Positions 1 to 7,443 of a stretch of 10,786 nucleotides of DNA are shown piece by piece. Position 1 is the stretch's first letter. Each line of letters begins with the position of its first letter. The position numbers were made by a program, and so were the translations under genes. The notes under the pieces are model-generated. The model was not told where the DNA came from, did no database searches, and saw only the letters and a list, made by a program, of their open reading frames with translations. The stretch comes from Calocera cornea HHB12733. Taxonomy: Eukaryota > Basidiomycota > Dacrymycetes > Dacrymycetales > Dacrymycetaceae. The stretch spans positions 1 through 10,786 of the forward strand of contig KV424220.1 of NCBI GenBank assembly GCA_001632435.1, written 5' to 3'.

Positions 1-285
1 CTGTTGTGGTCGCAACGGGCAAGGGATGCGAGCTGGGATGCTGGAGCGCAAGGTGGGCAGGTGCAGGGCAAGAGGGCCGACGAGTCGCGGGAAAGATTCG
101 ACCAGAAGACCGTGAGATCAGAATGAACAATGGTGAGATGCCTTCTGAGAGTGGTAGAGAACGAGTATACGATCCTTTCGATATAAGATAGCAAGAGTGT
201 CCGACAAGAATTGGAGGAGTACAGGCAAAGACGAGGTTGGGGAGAGAGTTGACGCGACAAGGCAAAACCCTGGAGATGGACGTCG
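1..285. other. 3' flank of the NLR gene, no supported gene
   Basis: This stretch lies downstream of the last stop codon seen on the minus strand. The short open frames here show no recognisable motif and no family resemblance. The minus strand carries GT and AG dinucleotides that could form another intron (for example a donor at the GCAG/GTATAT next to the stop), so a further NLR exon cannot be excluded. No WD40 signature (GH...WV..VAFSPDG) is visible in any frame. Confidence 0.5.
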
Positions 286-577
286 CTATATACCTGCGAG
301 CTGGGACAGACCCTGGCTCGCTGTCTCGCGCGTCGTCCTCACTGTCTCGCCTATGCTCATGACAACCCGCACCGTCTTGTCCTCAGAGCCAGAGACGATG
401 CGTGAGCCATCGGGCGAGAAGGCCACGGAGGTGACCCAATCCTCATGTCCAACGAGCGGCTCGCCAATGCGTTGTCCCGTCTCGGTGTTCCACACCCGCA
501 GCGTCTTGTCGTGAGAGCCAGAGAGGATGCGTGACCCATCGGGCGAGAAGGCCACGGAGCTGACCCAATGCTCATGC
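286..577 (-). pseudogene. NLR WD40 repeats 3-4 (distal part) with truncated tail
   Basis: This is the second half of the WD40 array, separated from its 5' part by the hAT at 578-3366. Repeat 3 continues from 569 to 457 ([14 protein letters not shown], then HDKTLRVWN). Repeat 4 starts at 456 ([17 protein letters not shown]) and is recognisable to DKTVRV at about 367. After that the frame reads [11 protein letters not shown]... and stops at TAG (288-286). The bases following GTGCGGGTT resemble the start of the next repeat (CATGAGCAT) in a different frame, as if about 60 bp had been deleted. Four repeats are too few for a closed seven-blade propeller, so either the array contracted or further repeats were lost. 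Without the transposon this piece is in frame with the upstream piece. Confidence 0.8.
570..577. repeat. Left target-site duplication GCTCATGC
   Basis: Identical to 3367-3374. Eight bases is the usual hAT duplication length. Confidence 0.95.
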
Positions 578-588
578 TAGGGATGGAT
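578..588 (+). repeat. Left terminal inverted repeat TAGGGATGGAT
   Basis: Exact reverse complement of 3356-3366. The outer eight bases (TAGGGATG) also open the second hAT at 6831. Confidence 0.95.
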
Positions 589-690
589 CGCGGTCATGAC
601 CGAACTGGTTTGACCGCGGTCTTCCGGTTCAGTTTCGGTTCGGTCATGTAACCATGACCGTGACCATGACCGCCTGTTCTGAGATTTGTG

Positions 691-730
691 AACCAGTTTG
701 AACTGGTTATGACCGGTTCAGAACCGGTCA
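691..730. repeat. Left subterminal palindromes of hAT 1
   Basis: Two adjacent inverted repeats: AACCAGTTTGAACTGGTT (691-708), and TGACCGGTTC (710-719) followed by one A and its perfect reverse complement (721-730). Several half sites (GACCGAAC, CGGTCATG) lie between here and the terminus. Clustered subterminal motifs are the usual transposase-binding sites of hAT elements; that role is inferred here. Confidence 0.7.
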
Positions 731-828
731 AGGGCAATGCATCCGCTGTTTACATCCGGAAGAATTTTCAGGGCTCCACAGCGACAAATATGGCAGGTGA
801 TGTGGTCAAACGTTGTGTACTGGCTACA

Positions 829-3224
829 ATGGATCGGACTTCGCTTACTCCTGTGCCTGTTGAGGAGTGGGATGATGATGGTGCGCAAAGTTTGGCTTGT
901 AACAACTGCCAGAGGTTAACAGCTACACAGATGTCCGTTATGTGGGAGAGCGCTCCAGCCAGACAATAGGAGAAAGTCAAACCACGGAAAGCAGCACTCG
1001 CAGCATCGAGCAGGCAGACTTTAGTGAACCTTCTGATATCGATATACCACCTGTAAAGAAGCGGACTGGACGGCGTCGCACTGCTGCCATCCATGGGTAC
1101 TTCACAGAGCTGGAGGGGGATAAGGAGAGTCGCTGGTGTAAGCTCTGCCGGTGCGCCATCTATTTACCACAGCTATATGATCTGTGTCTGATACTCAACA
1201 GGAAGCAATCAAGCACGGATCCCAGCCTTCCGGATGACCATGGCAGACTGAGCAGAAATAGTGGGACCACTACTCTGCGTGCACACCTTCGGTCCTTTCA
1301 TAAGACATCATGGGAGAAGTTCACCCTGCGTGAAAGCGGATCCACAGCAAGCAGTGAAGCACCCGTTCCGGCCCAGTCTACCCTCGATGAGCACGTTCAG
1401 CATATGGAGCGCTATACCCACACCCGGTTCCAGCATGCCTGCCTTCGCCTCATTGCAGCACTTGATCTGCCCTTCATCACTGTGGAGCGACCGGAGTTTC
1501 AAGAGCTTGTCCGCCTGCTTCGACCGGATACTGCCCTTCATGATCTCCCTGGCCGGAAGGGTCTGACTGCACTTGCCATGAGGCAGTCAGTCTATGAGAA
1601 GGAACAGATCCGAGCACGCCTGCATGCAACTCCAGGCCGGAAGAGCATTACAATTGATGCTTGGAGCGATAGCTCAATGCAGTCCTACGTCAGCGCCAAA
1701 GCCCACTATATCACTACGACCAATGACAAGTGGTCGCTTGTAGAAGATCTCATTGGATTCCGGATCATCCATGGCTCTCATACTGGCGAGAACCTGGCGA
1801 AGACTGTGTTCAGTTTCTTTACGGAGATGCACATTGTCGATCAGATTGGCTGGATCACAACCGATAATGCATCCAATAACGATACAATGCTTTCTGCCTT
1901 GGCGCAGCACTTGCATCAGCACGGCATCAGTCCTGAAGTCTTCAATGCCGAGTCCAACCATATCCGTTGTATGGCACATGTATACAACCTTGCCGTGGTC
2001 GATATGCTCAAGATGATGGTCCGCAAACCGGCATATGATAACGCAACAACTGCGACCGAAGCTGAGCTCACACCTGAAGATTTGCGCGATCCTGTGGTTG
2101 CACTCCGTGGGCTTGTTGTTGCACTGCGATCATCATCATCACGTCGTGATGCTTTTCAGACGGCACAAGCAATTCATCGCAAGCTTCAACGCAATTCAGC
2201 CGGCGAGCTGGTAGGCGCTCTTGAGCTCATTCTCGATGTCCGCACACGGTGGTCGAGCACCTACTTCATGCTTAGGCGGGCGTTAGAACTGCGTACTTCA
2301 CTTGATTCCGTCCTTCTCTTCCCCGATCATGCCGACAAGCTTGCAAAATTTCGGATCACGCAGGAGGGGTGGACACGTCTTGAGCAGATAGCCGAAATCC
2401 TCAGCATTGCACACCGAGGGCAGCAGGCGCTTTCAGCTGACAGCCACCCAACACTTCACCTGGCAATTCCGGCCCTCGAGTATCCCATGTCTGAATGGGA
2501 GCAGCTAGAGGATGGCAAGTATGCCAATGATCCCGATATGTGTGCAGTCCTTCGCGCGGGCATTGACAAGCTTGGTGCCTACTATCTGAAAATGGAGAAG
2601 ACCGATGCATATGGGATTGCAATGATCTTGACACCATATGTTAAGATGAAGTACCTTGACACATGGTGGTCCGACAAGTCGCCTTCCAACCCCAATGTGA
2701 CGCTAGCACAGCAAGCGCGTGGTGCATTCATCAAGACATTTGACCGTGTCTATATGACTGCAAACACTGCAGCACCTGCTGTGAACACAGTCGCTCCGCT
2801 CTGGGGCAATCTTTGGCAAACAACTTCACTTCCAATACCTGAATGCCTGCGTTATCTGAAGGAAGAGGCGACACCACACCCAGATTCAGGTGGTCCAGAC
2901 AGCCTTCTGTACTGGTACGCACAACGCACCACCTATCCTGCCTTGTCACGCATGGCTATGGACTATCTCGCTATTCAAGGTTCCGCAACTGCCGTAGAAC
3001 GTGTATGGAGCAGTGCCGCAAACACGGATACCAGAAATCGAAACCGGCTCTCTTCAAGTCGCTTCGAGGCACTGCAGTTTCTTAAAGCGGCTTATCGAAG
3101 GCAGCGACCTAGCTCCCTGGAGCCAACAGAGCTCCGAAAGCTCCGACTGCAACAGATTGACCAGGAGATATGGCAGGAAGCAAGTGAGGCAAACAGCACA
3201 GACTTTATCTTTGACGATGACTAG
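829..3224 (+). CDS. hAT transposase, BED-finger type (full length)
   Basis: This protein catalyses cut-and-paste transposition of the element that carries it. The longest open frame starts at 942, but an ATG at 829 followed by a 50-nt intron (881-930) adds an acidic N-terminus (MDRTSLTPVPVEEWDDD). That resembles the acidic start of the second transposase, so 829 is preferred. A second intron (about 1151-1255) is likely. With both removed the protein is about 746 residues, usual for hAT. In order: basic patch KKRTGRRR (nuclear import or DNA contact), BED-like finger C87-x2-C90...H101-x4-H106, and RNase H-like core with D225 (SITIDAWSD) and D294 (WITTDNASNN). The hAT C-x2-H follows (C329, H332), then WSSTYFML, then a C-terminal dimerisation block containing ATAVERVWS (E672, third catalytic acid by family comparison). 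No stop or frameshift is seen. It could be active. Confidence 0.92.
881..930 (+). other. Predicted intron 1 of hAT-1 transposase (50 nt)
   Basis: Donor GTGCGC and acceptor GCTACACAG, with GTTAAC as branch candidate. It joins EEWDDD to VRYVGERSSQ in the long frame; lengths and phases agree. If unspliced, translation from 829 ends at the TAG in GACAATAGG (967-969). Confidence 0.65.
1151..1255 (+). other. Possible intron 2 of hAT-1 transposase in the BED finger
   Basis: It is 105 nt, so the frame stays open whether or not it is spliced. The second hAT has a matching segment at the same place (9182-9294) whose removal is required to keep its frame, and both segments begin GTRCGCC just after the second finger Cys. 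Acceptors a few bases to either side also work, and the spliced finger spacing is rather short, so the exact edges are uncertain. Confidence 0.5.
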
Positions 3225-3232
3225 ACTCCCAA

Positions 3233-3246
3233 TATAACCGGTTATA
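3233..3246. repeat. Right subterminal palindrome TATAACCGGTTATA
   Basis: A perfect 14-bp palindrome centred on AACCGGTT, just after the transposase stop, followed by AACCAGTTCTGAACCAG. It corresponds to the left-end motifs and is a likely transposase-binding site by analogy. Confidence 0.65.
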
Positions 3247-3355
3247 ACCAGTTCTGAACCAGTCATTGACTGTAACTTGACCGTAACCTGACTGTGACCG
3301 CATCATACAGAAAACAGAGAACCGGTCATGACCTGACCGAATCGTAACCGACCGA

Positions 3356-3366
3356 ATCCATCCCTA
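3356..3366 (-). repeat. Right terminal inverted repeat ATCCATCCCTA
   Basis: Exact reverse complement of 578-588. Confidence 0.95.
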
Positions 3367-3374
3367 GCTCATGC
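3367..3374. repeat. Right target-site duplication GCTCATGC
   Basis: Identical to 570-577. It reads into the intact WD40 sequence CCAACGAGCGGG. Confidence 0.95.
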
Positions 3375-3880
3375 CCAACGAGCGGGTCGCCAACTGGTTG
3401 TCCCCTCACGGCATCCCACACCCGCACCGTCATGTCGTCAGAGCCAGAGACGATGCGTGACCCATCGGGCGAGAAGGCCACGGAGGTGACCCAATGCTCA
3501 TGCCCAACGAGCGGGTCGCCAACTGGTTGTCCCCTCACGGCATCCCACACCCGCACCGTCTTGTCCTTAGAGCCAGAGACAATGCGTGACCCATCCGCTG
3601 AGAAGGCAACGCTACGAACATCGTCAATATGCCCTCGGAGCACCTGCGTACTCGGCCACGCGGACATTCCTCCCGAGCATACACGTGGAATGAACGGGAA
3701 TTGAGAGCCATAACGCTTCGCGATAGTGCTGTTGGGAGGTGCCCAAGCCAATGCCGATATATAGACATGTGCTGCAGAGTCCGACATTGGACGCACGAAA
3801 GTTCGAACAAACTTGATCCCGTCACGTGCCGCCTGTGTTACGTCTTCACCGGCGATCTGTTCCAAAGCGTCAGTAACTCC
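3367..3880 (-). CDS. NLR linker and WD40 repeats 1-2 plus start of repeat 3
   Basis: The linker holds [23 protein letters not shown], corresponding to the conserved segment between NACHT and WD40 in this protein family (the consensus resembles SAPHIYLSALPFAP). WD40 repeat 1 is 3640-3512, repeat 2 is 3511-3383, and repeat 3 starts at 3382 and is cut after LVGHE by the transposon. The repeats are 43 residues long (129 bp) with [17 protein letters not shown] and VRVWD signatures. Repeats 2 and 3 share long identical DNA stretches. The WD40 propeller is normally the ligand-sensing part. The sequence continues at 569 on the far side of the hAT. Confidence 0.85.
3383..3640 (-). repeat. WD40 tandem repeats 1 and 2 (129-bp period)
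   Basis: Two tandem 129-bp units with the same period as units 3 and 4 (GCTCATGC at 3496 and 3367; the matching sites at 570 and 441). Repeats are nearly identical over the LVGHEHWV...[11 protein letters not shown] part and diverge mainly at a few positions, a pattern known for high-internal-conservation WD40 arrays of fungal NLRs that recombine readily. Confidence 0.85.
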
Positions 3881-3953
3881 TGGAACAGGCGGCCGTGAGA
3901 CCGACATGTAGCCGGATGAGAGCACTTGAGATACAATGGGGAACGAAACTAAC
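3857..3953 (-). other. Probable NLR intron 5 or frameshift (boundaries uncertain)
   Basis: The NACHT frame and the linker/WD40 frame differ by one base and must be joined here. Option A is a 97-nt intron with donor GTTAGT, branch CTGAC and acceptor GGAACAG (3953-3857). Option B is a 70-nt intron with donor GTTTCG and acceptor TTCCAG (3949-3880), which keeps the plausible helical segment [20 protein letters not shown]. Option C is no intron but a one-base insertion in the CCCC run near 3940, since both frames stay open around it. Option A has the best splice signals and option B gives the more family-like linker length. Confidence 0.5.
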
Positions 3954-5518
3954 GATCCCGGCCAGGCTAGCTGCCTCCAACCAGAAGAGAAAGCGGTCCA
4001 AGAAAAGCATTTTCAACAGGTCGGCGACTTCATGTCCGACAGCCTCGTCGCTCATTTGTAAGTGACGGCCCCAGTACTTGCAAGCATATGACAGCTGATC
4101 CGAAATCGCCGCTCGTTGTGCTTCCGAGAGGTCGGCATTCAACCGGTACGAAGTCTCCAAGTTGGCCATGTTGAACCGCAAGTCGCGTTGCAGCAGTCTC
4201 AATGTACTTTTTGCCAACCTCTCGTGATGACCAGTCGCACCAACAAAGTAGGGATTCTGATCTTCCTCACTTTGAAGGAGGTCAAAAAACGATGAATGCA
4301 GAGGTCGGACAGGGCGAGTATCGCCGGGTCCCACTCCGCTGAGAAGTGGCTCCAGGTAGGGCAGGATTGTTGTCGCTTTGAGACGTTCATCCTGATCGAG
4401 TTGCTCCAAGAGATCCAGAAGAGACGGCTGAGAAAGCGGCTCTACAGCCGTCAGTATGAAGCCCATAATGCGCTTGAATGACTGGAGCACCCGCGATCCT
4501 TCTCTATTGAAACACTCCAGGACGGTGCCGTACAGTGCATCGAGTCCGGGATGTGTGCCTTGAACCAGTTCCTCATAGCGATCTTTCGGCTCAGAACCGG
4601 GATGATCGGTTTTGATATAGGAACAAGCGACCGCTGCCCATTGGAACAGCCTTCCGGCTTTCTTTGCCAAGATCAGATGCGCGTCTCTCGGCAGCTGTGG
4701 TGGCAGAGTCCCATTGGTGTATGGCAGCTCATGTTGGATGTACTCAGTGATGTCTTGCCTTAATTGTGTGTCATCTTCCTCATCGTCGAGACGATACGTC
4801 TGGATGGCGTTGTGTGCTGAAAGCCCTACATTGGTATCGGACTTGCCTGCCGTGGTAGACTGCACCGAAGACCCCAGAGACGACGGGTCCGAATCTGGCG
4901 GCGTGGAGCCCTTCAGTGATCGGACGATATCTGGCTCCGCTCGCGTTGTGATCAGGAACCGTAAGCCCAGAGGCAATTCCTTCAGCCGTTGGACGAGAAT
5001 CCGGAGCAGCTGTTGACGTGTGGATATAGCCCCGCTTTCGTCCAGCGCGTCGATGATGATGACGATGGTGCCATTGATCGCGACAAGCCGTGCCGGTCCA
5101 AGAATGAAGCTGTCGAATTGCGTGTCCAGGTCCGTTGTTGTACACAGAGCCTTGTTTCCATCGAGGTGCTTGGACAGCGCCGCCCTGAATGCCGGCCACT
5201 TTGTGCATAGATCGCTCGCGATATTGCGAAACAGGCTCTCCGGTTTACGAGTCGACGCTTCGCTCCGGTTGAAGCAGAACATCGACCCCAGCTGTTGCGA
5301 CCCCATGCATTTATTTGCAATAGTATGCGCGATTGTTGACTTTCCCGATCCAGCCGGTCCCATCAGGACGAAAACGGGCGGGACCTCCGACCTATCTGTC
5401 CTTACCCAGCGCGTGATCTCGTCCAGGATTGCTCTCCTTGTGCCTGCAAGGCAGCATTTTCCTGCGGCATACCCAGCGTCCGCCGCGTATGGAATATCGC
5501 GAATGATCATATCATCGG
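3954..5518 (-). CDS. NLR exon 5: NACHT NTPase domain
   Basis: This exon encodes the nucleotide-binding switch of the NLR. The Walker A motif GPAGSGKST is at about residues 422-430 of the truncated protein (around 5360-5334) and the Walker B motif [10 protein letters not shown] has its first Asp at about residue 525 (5051-5049). The double-acidic DALDE form is typical of NACHT rather than NB-ARC domains. The lead-in [20 protein letters not shown] matches the conserved entry segment of basidiomycete NACHT-WD40 proteins. A sensor-like [13 protein letters not shown] follows Walker B, then a helical winged-helix-like region including [11 protein letters not shown], ending at [13 protein letters not shown]. 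Family knowledge: it binds and hydrolyses ATP/GTP and drives oligomerisation. No stop or frameshift is seen inside the exon. The downstream junction to the WD40 part is ambiguous. The assignment itself is secure. Confidence 0.92.
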
Positions 5519-5566
5519 CTGACGGAGAATTAGTACAGCTCACGTCTCGCACGGATCAACACTTAC
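5519..5566 (-). other. NLR intron 4 (48 nt)
   Basis: Canonical donor GTAAGT, branch-like GTACTAAT and acceptor CCGTCAG. It is a phase 1 intron and joins ...VSDIRHL to [14 protein letters not shown]..., which leads directly into the NACHT domain. Confidence 0.9.
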
Positions 5567-6830
5567 CCAGATGCCGTATGTCAGACACTAGTTTTACCGT
5601 CACAATCTCGGTCCGCAGTTGTGAACCTGTACCCAACTCTACCAAAAGCCCGTCAAAGCTGTTCACATAGGCATCGATGATCGATTCTTCATTGGAGAGC
5701 CTCTCTAGCAGCAGTCTACGAGCTATGCCCGTGCCCAAAGGTGAGTAACGTCATTGGGGATGGGGATAGCCACTCACCGCGGCCTGTCTTTGTCATGTAG
5801 TCCGAGATGAGTTGGGCGCAATGCAGGGTCTTTTTGGAAAGACGAGCGAGCAACTCCTCCTGCACCGTGCCTTTCTGTAGCGCTTGCGTTTGGGAGATAA
5901 AGGCGTATACGGCCTGCATTTTTTCCACCAGCTGAGCGATCTTCCGATCTTGCTCGGGGTGGTCTGGCAAGACCACCTGATTTCGCGGTGAGCCGACGGT
6001 TTTCATGCCGTTGAGGTGCTTGCGCACCTTGTAAGCGGTTGACACCACCTGGGAAGCCATTCTGGAAAATGGGTTCTCCTGCACGTGAGCGGTAAGAACA
6101 AGTTGGAATGTTGCGTCCGTCACTCACTTCAGTCGTTTTACTTGCGGATTCCCAAAAGGCATTGATCTTCTCCATGAGCGGGATCCAATCATTCTGAAGT
6201 CTCTTCATATTGTCCTCATGCTGCGTTCTCGCACTATTCGTTCCATTCGCAGGTGCAGTACCGTGAAGGCTGGGTTGCTGAACGAGCGGAAGAGCATCCT
6301 CTTTGGCCTCCGAAATCGCGCCAAGCGATGGCGCCAAGTGATCGTTCTCCATGACCTCCTGCACAGAAATATGGACAAAGACGGCTGTAGTGCGATTCTG
6401 TGTCACCATTCGTCTTGATTCAGCATCTGAGCAAAACAAACGTTAGTATGAGACAGCACGATAGCCGAGGACGAGACGCACTAGTGGTCACCCAGATGCT
6501 CAGTGGCAAGACAGCCCAGCCAACCTCTTCCGCTGACCTCCGATGATGATTCTGGTACAAGACAACCTTCAGTGTAGAGTCCGGAGTTCCTTCACTAAGT
6601 ACCAGGTCAATATCAGCCAGGCGGACAGGGCAGACGGAGCACACGCACAATTCCTTCTTATCCTCCACTGCAGCCCACACTGCGGTGCTCCCTCTCGTTC
6701 GCAGCTCCCGTGTGCTCCATCCATCTCTTCCGTCGAAGGTAATCTTGAGTCGATATGCGCCGTCGGGCTGGAGCAAGCCTGGTGCCGGCAAGCCGCGAAC
6801 TGTTGCTCCTGTTGAGGCCTCAGACTGGGC
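5567..6830 (-). CDS. NLR exons 1-4: C2-like domain and helical region (5'-truncated)
   Basis: Four exons (6830-6482, 6426-6128, 6078-5778, 5722-5567) join through introns whose phases agree. Counting from the first residue after the transposon boundary, residues 1-116 alternate hydrophobic and polar positions like a beta sandwich. They include YRLKITFDGRDGWSTR and, after TLKVVLYQ, a GWAVLPLSIW strand, resembling the C2-like domains that precede NACHT in related fungal proteins. Residues 117-368 are mostly helical (MKRLQNDWIPLMEKINAFWE, then KIAQLVEKMQAVYAFISQTQ) and end with an LLVEL.....TEIVTVKLVSDIRHL segment leading into the NACHT. The first in-frame Met is only in exon 2, so no native start remains in this fragment. 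The C2 assignment rests on pattern and context only and is moderate; the exon structure is well supported. Confidence 0.75.
5723..5777 (-). other. NLR intron 3 (55 nt)
   Basis: Donor GTGAGT, branch-like TTACTCAC and acceptor GGGCATAG. It is a phase 1 intron and joins ...DYMTKTGR to ARRLLLERLSNEE... in frame. Confidence 0.85.
6079..6127 (-). other. NLR intron 2 (49 nt)
   Basis: Donor GTGAGT and acceptor CACGTGCAG, with GCTCAC as a possible branch site. It is a phase 0 intron and joins ...SASKTTE to ENPFSRMASQ... in frame. Confidence 0.85.
6427..6481 (-). other. NLR intron 1 (55 nt)
   Basis: Donor GTGCGT, branch-like ATACTAAC and acceptor TTTGCTCAG. It is a phase 1 intron and joins ...LPLSIWVTT to AESRRMVTQNR... 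in frame. A GTGACC donor a few bases upstream would give the wrong frame. Confidence 0.8.
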
Positions 6831-6838
6831 TAGGGATG
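6831..6838 (+). repeat. Left terminus TAGGGATG of hAT 2
   Basis: Matches the first eight bases of the hAT 1 inverted repeat and sits at the break in NLR coding sequence. No partner end is in the window, so the target duplication cannot be checked. Confidence 0.7.
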
Positions 6839-6951
6839 CAGATGGTTCAAACCGAACCACGAGAACTGTCGGTTCTTGGTTCTGGTCCGGTTCCAGAACC
6901 GAACCAGGACTGGACCAGAACTGGTTGCGTGCACAGAGTTAGAACCATCCT

Positions 6952-6972
6952 GAACCGGTTCTGAACCGGTTC
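6952..6972. repeat. Subterminal palindromes of hAT 2 (GAACCGGTTC twice)
   Basis: Two perfect 10-bp palindromes GAACCGGTTC (6952-6961 and 6963-6972) separated by one base. The AACCGGTT core is also found in both ends of hAT 1, suggesting the two transposases recognise similar sites. Confidence 0.7.
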
Positions 6973-7022
6973 CAGATCAGTTCTTGAATAAGGACGGAAG
7001 GGCCGGGGCTGCGCCCAGGCAG

Positions 7023-7034
7023 TGCCCGCTACGG
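7023..7034 (+). repeat. Inverted block TGCCCGCTACGG (left copy)
   Basis: Exact reverse complement of 8763-8774. It may be an internal part of the terminal inverted repeats of the nested element. Confidence 0.45.
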
Positions 7035-7132
7035 TCCCTTGCCCAGAGCCAAGTGAGGCTGGTCTGCAACATGCTCACAGAGCATTTTGGAGTGGACACA
7101 CATTTATTATGGGCCATAAAGATGGGGGGATT

Positions 7133-7157
7133 GGGGGGAAGCAGGGATTCCCCCCCC
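7133..7157. repeat. G-run/C-run hairpin
   Basis: GGGGGGAA (7133-7140), a 7-base loop, then TTCCCCCCCC (7148-7157). An 8-bp GC-rich stem is possible. No function is assigned. Confidence 0.5.
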
Positions 7158-7347
7158 TTCCACAAATACAAAATGGTTTTTCTAATTCTACAGTGTGTGC
7201 CAGGCACAAAACCAGTGCACAGATACCCCCATTCTCACAGAATATGGAATAGGGTCCAATAGTCAGCACCTTAAGTGCTGAGCCTCAGCATTTCAGCGAC
7301 TTATCCGCTGATGGGCATAAGTGCTAATAAGAGTGCTGATTTGGTTC

Positions 7348-7364
7348 CAGCTCCTTTGGAGCTG
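7348..7364. repeat. Perfect hairpin CAGCTCC-TTT-GGAGCTG
   Basis: Seven-base arms with a three-base loop, lying within the GTGCTGA cluster. Confidence 0.6.
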
Positions 7365-7425
7365 AAAATCAGCACCCAATGAGGCACTTGAAACAATCAG
7401 CACCATTTGCTTCTGGCTCAGGAGG

Positions 7426-7443
7426 ACTTGGACACGTCCAAGT
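7426..7443. repeat. Perfect palindrome ACTTGGAC-AC-GTCCAAGT
   Basis: Eight-base arms around two bases, followed at once by CCATC-CCT-GATGG (7444-7454). Confidence 0.6.

Larger units (their letters stand above)
578..3366 (+). mobile_element. Complete hAT-superfamily transposon (2,789 bp) in WD40 repeat 3
   Basis: The element is bounded by perfect 11-bp terminal inverted repeats TAGGGATGGAT / ATCCATCCCTA and flanked by a perfect 8-bp direct repeat GCTCATGC (570-577 and 3367-3374), the diagnostic hAT target duplication. The uninterrupted repeat 2 (3491 onwards) shows what the empty site looks like: CCAATGCTCATGCCCAACG, exactly what deleting the element plus one duplication copy would leave. The interior holds one transposase gene on the plus strand, and both ends carry AACCGGTT-type palindromes. 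Perfect ends, perfect duplication and an open transposase frame point to a recent, possibly autonomous copy. It is antisense to the NLR. Confidence 0.95.
286..6830 (-). pseudogene. NACHT-WD40 NLR-like gene, disrupted by two hAT transposons
   Basis: This is the host gene of the window, an STAND/NLR-type protein of the NACHT-WD40 class common in basidiomycetes. It is read on the minus strand: C2-like N-terminal domain, helical segment, NACHT NTPase, linker, then four WD40 repeats. Inferred exons are 6830-6482, 6426-6128, 6078-5778, 5722-5567 and 5518 to about 3954; the linker/WD40 part resumes near 3880. All four early introns keep the frame exactly. The start codon is missing because a hAT end begins at 6831 inside coding sequence. 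A 2.8-kb hAT (578-3366) splits WD40 repeat 3, and repeat 4 is truncated. Known for the family: nucleotide-dependent oligomerisation after ligand sensing by the repeats, often in cell death or allorecognition. Inferred: this copy is a null allele or a young pseudogene. NACHT-WD40 identity is secure; any specific biological role is unknown. Confidence 0.85.

Noticed and set aside
6..191. Plus-strand open frame of 61 codons at the window start
   Set aside because: Low-complexity composition, no family signature, and it lies in the likely 3' flank of the NLR.
197..514. Plus-strand open frame of 105 codons
   Set aside because: Antisense shadow of the WD40 repeats; long open antisense frames are expected from repeated in-frame units.
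3383..3640. Tandem repeats as a possible CRISPR-like array
   Set aside because: The units are coding, 129 bp long, without unique spacers, and translate to WD40 motifs.
5020..5670. Plus-strand open frame of 216 codons
   Set aside because: Antisense to the NACHT Walker region and crosses NLR intron 4; no recognisable domain.
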